IMG/VR virus record: IMGVR_UViG_3300027759_004177
Coordinates: 292,866-356,865 of that record
Origin: a virus
Length of the DNA stretch: 64,000 nucleotides
Strand: one strand, 5' to 3'
Shown here: piece after piece, positions 61,535 through 64,000 of the stretch
Position numbering within the stretch: position 1 is the first letter of the stretch
How the letters are laid out: every line of letters starts with the position of its first letter
Program-made: the position numbers and the translations under genes
The notes under the pieces: generated by a model
What the model was told of the DNA's origin: nothing
The model's database searches: none
Seen by the model: the letters and a program-made list of their open reading frames with translations, nothing else

Positions 61535-61964
61535 TATTGGCTCCGTGTTCGGCACACTCAACTCTAACACAATAACAACGATTATTAGTTTTTTCTCGAA
61601 TCAATTGATCTGCAAAATTAAAAGCGTGTTCAGCAAACTTTTCTGCACCTACTCCATCAAACATTCGGATCTCTACTAGGTCTAATGCTTGTAATTCTTC
61701 GAACTTGGCCAAGTGTGGATCTTGTCGATCCAGGGCCAACTTGTGATCAAAGTGATCTTCTAGCCAGGCTTTTAGTTCTTTAAGTCCTCCAAAGTCCACT
61801 GCCCAGTTCTTGTTGTCTAATTGGTCACAACCAAATGTAAATGTGAACGCTAGGCTGTAACCATGTAGCAGATGACAGTGACTGTGATCAGCATTGGGCT
61901 GTCTAAATACAGCACTCAATCCAATGTTGTGTCCGTAATGTTTTGTTGAGTAATACTTTGCCAT
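61515..61964 (-). CDS. queD: 6-carboxy-5,6,7,8-tetrahydropterin synthase QueD-like
   Basis: 149 residues, usual length for the family. 'SHCHLLHGYSLAFTFTF' contains the candidate catalytic Cys30 and His34; 'DFGGLKELKAWLEDHFDHKL' and 'ECAEHGANSAIY' (E139, H140) complete the tetrahydropterin synthase signature. The usual HGH is HGY and the N-terminal AAH-like zinc ligand is 'SAVF', so one zinc ligand may be replaced. It acts on the FolE product, dihydroneopterin triphosphate. It has its own sigma70-like promoter. Confidence 0.85.
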   Translation of the reverse strand: MAKYYSTKHYGHNIGLSAVFRQPNADHSHCHLLHGYSLAFTFTFGCDQLDNKNWAVDFGGLKELKAWLEDHFDHKLALDRQDPHLAKFEELQALDLVEIRMFDGVGAEKFAEHAFNFADQLIREKTNNRCYCVRVECAEHGANSAIYEG

Positions 61965-61981
61965 TGATTTCTCCTATGTTA

Positions 61982-62010
61982 ATTATAGCATAGGCGGCAG
62001 AATTTATCAA
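61982..62010 (-). promoter_or_regulatory. Sigma70-like promoter for queD
   Basis: On the minus strand, TTGATA (62005-62010), a 17-base spacer and TATAAT (61982-61987), 18 bases before the queD ATG with AGGAGA as the ribosome binding site between them. Confidence 0.7.
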
Positions 62011-62052
62011 GCGGGAATGACGCCAAGACCGCTGTTTTGGGGATATAACTAT

Positions 62053-62598
62053 TTATCTCCACCATTCTTCCCAAGGAAAAACACACCATATGGGTTCTTC
62101 CAGTTTGTTTATTGACATGCCTGTATAGTCTACATCTTTAAAGTCACTGGCCTCGTTGTTGATCAACACAGCAAAACGAACATTGTTGCCCCATACTGTC
62201 TTCCAACGCTCGTGGTCTGGCAAGCAACCGCTTGTCCAATCTTCGCGAATCCAATTTAGGGTAGCACCTGTGTCATTGATATCATCCACAACCAGAATGT
62301 TTTTGGCGTTGATACTGTAATCAAAGTCGGCTAACAACCGTTCTTCTTTGGGCACATATCCAAATGCTTCTTCGGCCATCCACAAGTTGCTTTCTGGTCC
62401 ATGATCACTGTCACGTAAACTTACTTTCAGCGTTTCCATTGGAACTTCTAAATAATGACTCAGCATGGCAGCTGGTACTAGGCCGCCACGAGTAAGTCCC
62501 ACAATGTAGTCAGGCTTCCATCCATCTGCATTCATGGCACGAATGATATCGTGTACCCAAGCTCGAACTGTTGAATCTTTGTAATATACTTTGTTCAT
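62053..62598 (-). CDS. Purine/pyrimidine phosphoribosyltransferase family protein
   Basis: 181 residues. 'KNILVVDDINDTGATLNWIR' is the PRPP-binding motif of the type I phosphoribosyltransferase fold; 'YIVGLTRGGLVPAAMLSHYL' is the first loop. Similar to hypoxanthine/xanthine enzymes and to HGPRT-like proteins. It may salvage bases or transfer phosphoribose onto a modified base such as deazaguanine (inference). It is the last of a tightly linked set beginning with folE. Confidence 0.8.
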   Translation of the reverse strand: MNKVYYKDSTVRAWVHDIIRAMNADGWKPDYIVGLTRGGLVPAAMLSHYLEVPMETLKVSLRDSDHGPESNLWMAEEAFGYVPKEERLLADFDYSINAKNILVVDDINDTGATLNWIREDWTSGCLPDHERWKTVWGNNVRFAVLINNEASDFKDVDYTGMSINKLEEPIWCVFPWEEWWR

Positions 62599-62599
62599 T

Positions 62600-62770
62600 T
62601 TATCTTCTCGTGTTAATTCTTATACATTCGGCTAATTCTCGATCTGAATGCGATTTTGTAATACAGTTTCTAGCACTGGCATCAGCCAGCGGATCGTGAG
62701 TTTGATAATATACTGCCATGGCAAGTATGATAGCAAGTAGAATTGCAATAACGATGTCGCTCAATTTCAT
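62600..62770 (-). CDS. 56-residue membrane-anchored protein
   Basis: A short gene between the coiled-coil membrane protein and the phosphoribosyltransferase. It starts 'MKLSDIVIAILLAIILAMAV' (one membrane helix), followed by a polar tail with two Cys ('ARNCITKSHSDRELAECIRI'), presumably outside or inside the membrane. 'AAGGAT' precedes the ATG; its stop is one base before the next ATG. Possible disulfide-bonded periplasmic tail. Function unknown; lysis or membrane role possible. Confidence 0.6.
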   Translation of the reverse strand: MKLSDIVIAILLAIILAMAVYYQTHDPLADASARNCITKSHSDRELAECIRINTRR

Positions 62771-62780
62771 TTGAATATCC

Positions 62781-63008
62781 TTATTTTTCTAAATTACGTA
62801 TACGCAAGCTAAGATCACGACCATCTGTGACCTGTCGATTTTCAAGTTGTGTTACCTTGCGTTGCAATCTAGAAATTCTAATGTGTGCATATACCAGCAC
62901 AGCAACCACAAGAGTAAATGTCAGTCCCCAACCGGCAACAATGCCGATCATCCAAGACCATAGGTCGGATATTTCTGTTACAACAGCCTGTAGACTTTGT
63001 GTAATCAT
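62781..63008 (-). CDS. Small membrane protein with coiled-coil tail
   Basis: 75 residues. One membrane helix ('WSWMIGIVAGWGLTFTLVVA', extending to 'VLVYAHI'), then a basic helix and coiled coil ('RLQRKVTQLENRQV', 'DGRDLSLRIRNLEK'). Its start overlaps the glycosylase stop as ATGA. The layout resembles small inner-membrane spanin- or holin-like proteins, but there is no specific evidence for lysis. Confidence 0.6.
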   Translation of the reverse strand: MITQSLQAVVTEISDLWSWMIGIVAGWGLTFTLVVAVLVYAHIRISRLQRKVTQLENRQVTDGRDLSLRIRNLEK

Positions 63009-63430
63009 GCAAATGCTTCCTCTTCTAAATAGCGTTTTAATTCTTTGTCCGTGGGTTCTACTGTGTAATTGTTCTTGAAGAAGATTTCGTAGCTGTCCGA
63101 ACCGTATTTTCCAATGCCATACAGTTTGTCAGCTTCATTGCCATCCCATTCCATGAAATCCAGACTCATCTGTGTGAGACGATCATAGCGACGATTTACC
63201 ATGCCCAGACTCCAGATCACATCACGCACCTCGTCCGGAGTGGCCTGCAGGAACGCATAAGGGGTTCTCCACTTGCTCCAAAATACAGGAGCCACAGTCT
63301 TTACGGGTTTACGGCCTGTTTGGTTCAACATTATGACCGCAACCATGTGTTGCCAGGCCGCATCGACACCCTCCAAGCCATCAGGCAACTGCTGTTGCAC
63401 CATGAGATCATCGCGGAGTGGCTGTATCAT
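63005..63430 (-). CDS. MBD4-like HhH-GPD DNA glycosylase
   Basis: 141 residues, a compact glycosylase domain only. 'VAVIMLNQTGRKPVKTVAPV' and 'DEVRDVIWSLGMVNRRYDRL' are the helical frame; 'KLYGIGKYGSDSYEIFF' (103-118) is the helix-hairpin-helix with Tyr instead of the EndoIII Lys; 'EPTDKELKRYL' carries the candidate catalytic Asp128. The HhH block strikingly resembles vertebrate MBD4 ('GIGKYGNDSYRIF...PEDHKLNKY', from memory), a thymine/uracil mismatch glycosylase. It is coupled by ATGA to folE on one side and to the membrane gene on the other. It lacks the iron-sulfur Cys set. Confidence 0.8.
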   Translation of the reverse strand: MIQPLRDDLMVQQQLPDGLEGVDAAWQHMVAVIMLNQTGRKPVKTVAPVFWSKWRTPYAFLQATPDEVRDVIWSLGMVNRRYDRLTQMSLDFMEWDGNEADKLYGIGKYGSDSYEIFFKNNYTVEPTDKELKRYLEEEAFA

Positions 63431-64000
63431 CTTGGTGCAAACTCTTGTTGCAGTTTGATATTGTCCATGAACTCTTTCTTGGTGCCAGGATCATCTTTGA
63501 ACGCACCTTTGAGCACCGTGGTCTGAGTCAAACTTGAATGTGCCATGATACCACGATTTTCACAGCAACCATGTGTGGCCTGTATGTACACACCAATATT
63601 TTCGCTGTCGGTGGCCCGTGCTATTTCTCTGGCAATGTCGTTGGCCAGTTCTTCTTGTAGAGTACCGCGACGAGCACACCACTGAGCAATCCTAGTGTAC
63701 TTAGATAAGCCAATAAGTTTGTTGGCAGCAATGATACCAATATAAGCCACCCCAGATACAGGCTGGTGATGATGACTGCACATACTACGCAATTCACTTC
63801 TAACAACCAACATTCCTTCATATCGATCCTCACTATCGTTGGGGAAAGCAGTGGCATCGGGTCTGGGTTCATATCTACCTGCCATGATTTCGTTGAAATA
63901 CATCTTGGCCAAGCGTCGTGCTGTGCCACGACTGTTGGGATCTGTCGCACGATCAATCAACAAGGTGTCCAACACCTGTTCAAATGCTTTGGTAGCCTCG
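63427..64000 (-). CDS. folE: GTP cyclohydrolase I FolE, 5' end cut by the window
   Basis: The reading frame is open to the window edge; the sequence upstream of the apparent GTG at 63975 ('EATKAFEQVLDTLL') continues the FolE N-terminus, so the true start lies beyond base 64000. Zinc ligands are visible: 'SMCSHHHQPVSGVAYIGI' (Cys and second His) and 'THGCCENRG' (Cys). Product is dihydroneopterin triphosphate, the shared precursor of folate and of 7-deazaguanines; QueD and QueE further along the strand point to the latter use. It is coupled to the glycosylase gene by ATGA. Confidence 0.93.
   Translation of the reverse strand, partial: EATKAFEQVLDTLLIDRATDPNSRGTARRLAKMYFNEIMAGRYEPRPDATAFPNDSEDRYEGMLVVRSELRSMCSHHHQPVSGVAYIGIIAANKLIGLSKYTRIAQWCARRGTLQEELANDIAREIARATDSENIGVYIQATHGCCENRGIMAHSSLTQTTVLKGAFKDDPGTKKEFMDNIKLQQEFAPR

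Noticed and set aside
62050-62057. GATAAATA on the minus strand at the end of the phosphoribosyltransferase gene
   Set aside because: It is formed by the coding end and stop (AGA TAA) and lies about 85 bases from queD, which has a better sigma70 promoter.
1-64000. tRNA genes, integrase, attachment sites or insertion sequences
   Set aside because: I looked for clover-leaf-like GC-rich segments, recombinase motifs and terminal inverted repeats and saw none; a tRNA-scan program would be needed to exclude tRNAs fully.

Overview
The window looks like part of the genome of a large lytic tailed phage, most likely a T4-like myovirus of a marine or freshwater bacterium. This is inferred from family content. 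The evidence is a block of virion structural genes with three paralogous tail fibres (one collar-tipped, one with an S74-type chaperone tip), GATAAATA motifs resembling T4-type late promoters, a T4 RNase H-like exonuclease, phage thymidylate synthase and DHFR, MazG-like, QueD, QueE and FolE enzymes, and many small conserved phage-type genes in tightly overlapping operons. No tRNA, integrase, capsid, terminase or polymerase gene is visible. Host identity cannot be read from the window. Both ends are cut: the giant structural gene may begin before base 1 and folE runs past base 64000.

Layout. (1) 1-17.7 kb, plus strand: a roughly 3000-residue structural protein, a small structural protein, three fibres sharing an N-terminal domain but with different tips, a glycine-rich adhesin and one more structural protein. 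(2) 17.7-37.9 kb, plus strand: one continuous overlapping operon of about 22 genes, preceded by a terminator-like hairpin that overlaps a sigma70-like promoter. It encodes glycosyltransferase-like proteins, six radical SAM proteins in tandem (interrupted once by an SGNH gene), five SGNH-hydrolase-like proteins, an O-carbamoyltransferase, a putative 2OG-Fe(II) oxygenase and a kinase-nucleotidyltransferase fusion. (3) 37.9-40.9 kb: a divergent pair of glycosyltransferase-like genes whose start codons overlap in CATG. (4) 40.9-45.1 kb, minus strand: DegT-type aminotransferase, sugar epimerase, ThyA, an SGNH protein and DHFR. (5) 45.1-51.1 kb, minus strand: a MoxR-type AAA ATPase, a VWA/HExxH metallopeptidase-like protein and small unknowns, with sigma70-like promoters. 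(6) 51.1-54.7 kb, minus strand: a self-contained four-gene operon (ParB/DGQHR protein, HNH-like nuclease candidate, possible PD-(D/E)xK protein, ABC ATPase-GNAT fusion) with a consensus promoter at one end and a terminator at the other. (7) 54.7-64 kb, minus strand: small phage proteins, DUF3307, exonuclease, SGNH, a TSUP permease, DUF2452, QueE, MazG-like, QueD, phosphoribosyltransferase, two small membrane proteins, an MBD4-like DNA glycosylase and FolE.

How it may work together (inference). Minus-strand genes carry host-type promoters (near-consensus -35 and -10 boxes, all with 17-bp spacers) and look early or middle; the plus-strand structural genes carry late-type motifs. Regions 2-4 together look like a virus-encoded pathway that makes and modifies a glycan or peptide, perhaps decorating the virion or altering the host surface. 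Region 6 and the FolE/QueD/QueE/glycosylase genes look like nucleic-acid modification or processing modules. The strongest candidates for undescribed biology are the radical SAM/SGNH/glycosyltransferase island and the ParB-HNH-nuclease-ABC/GNAT operon.
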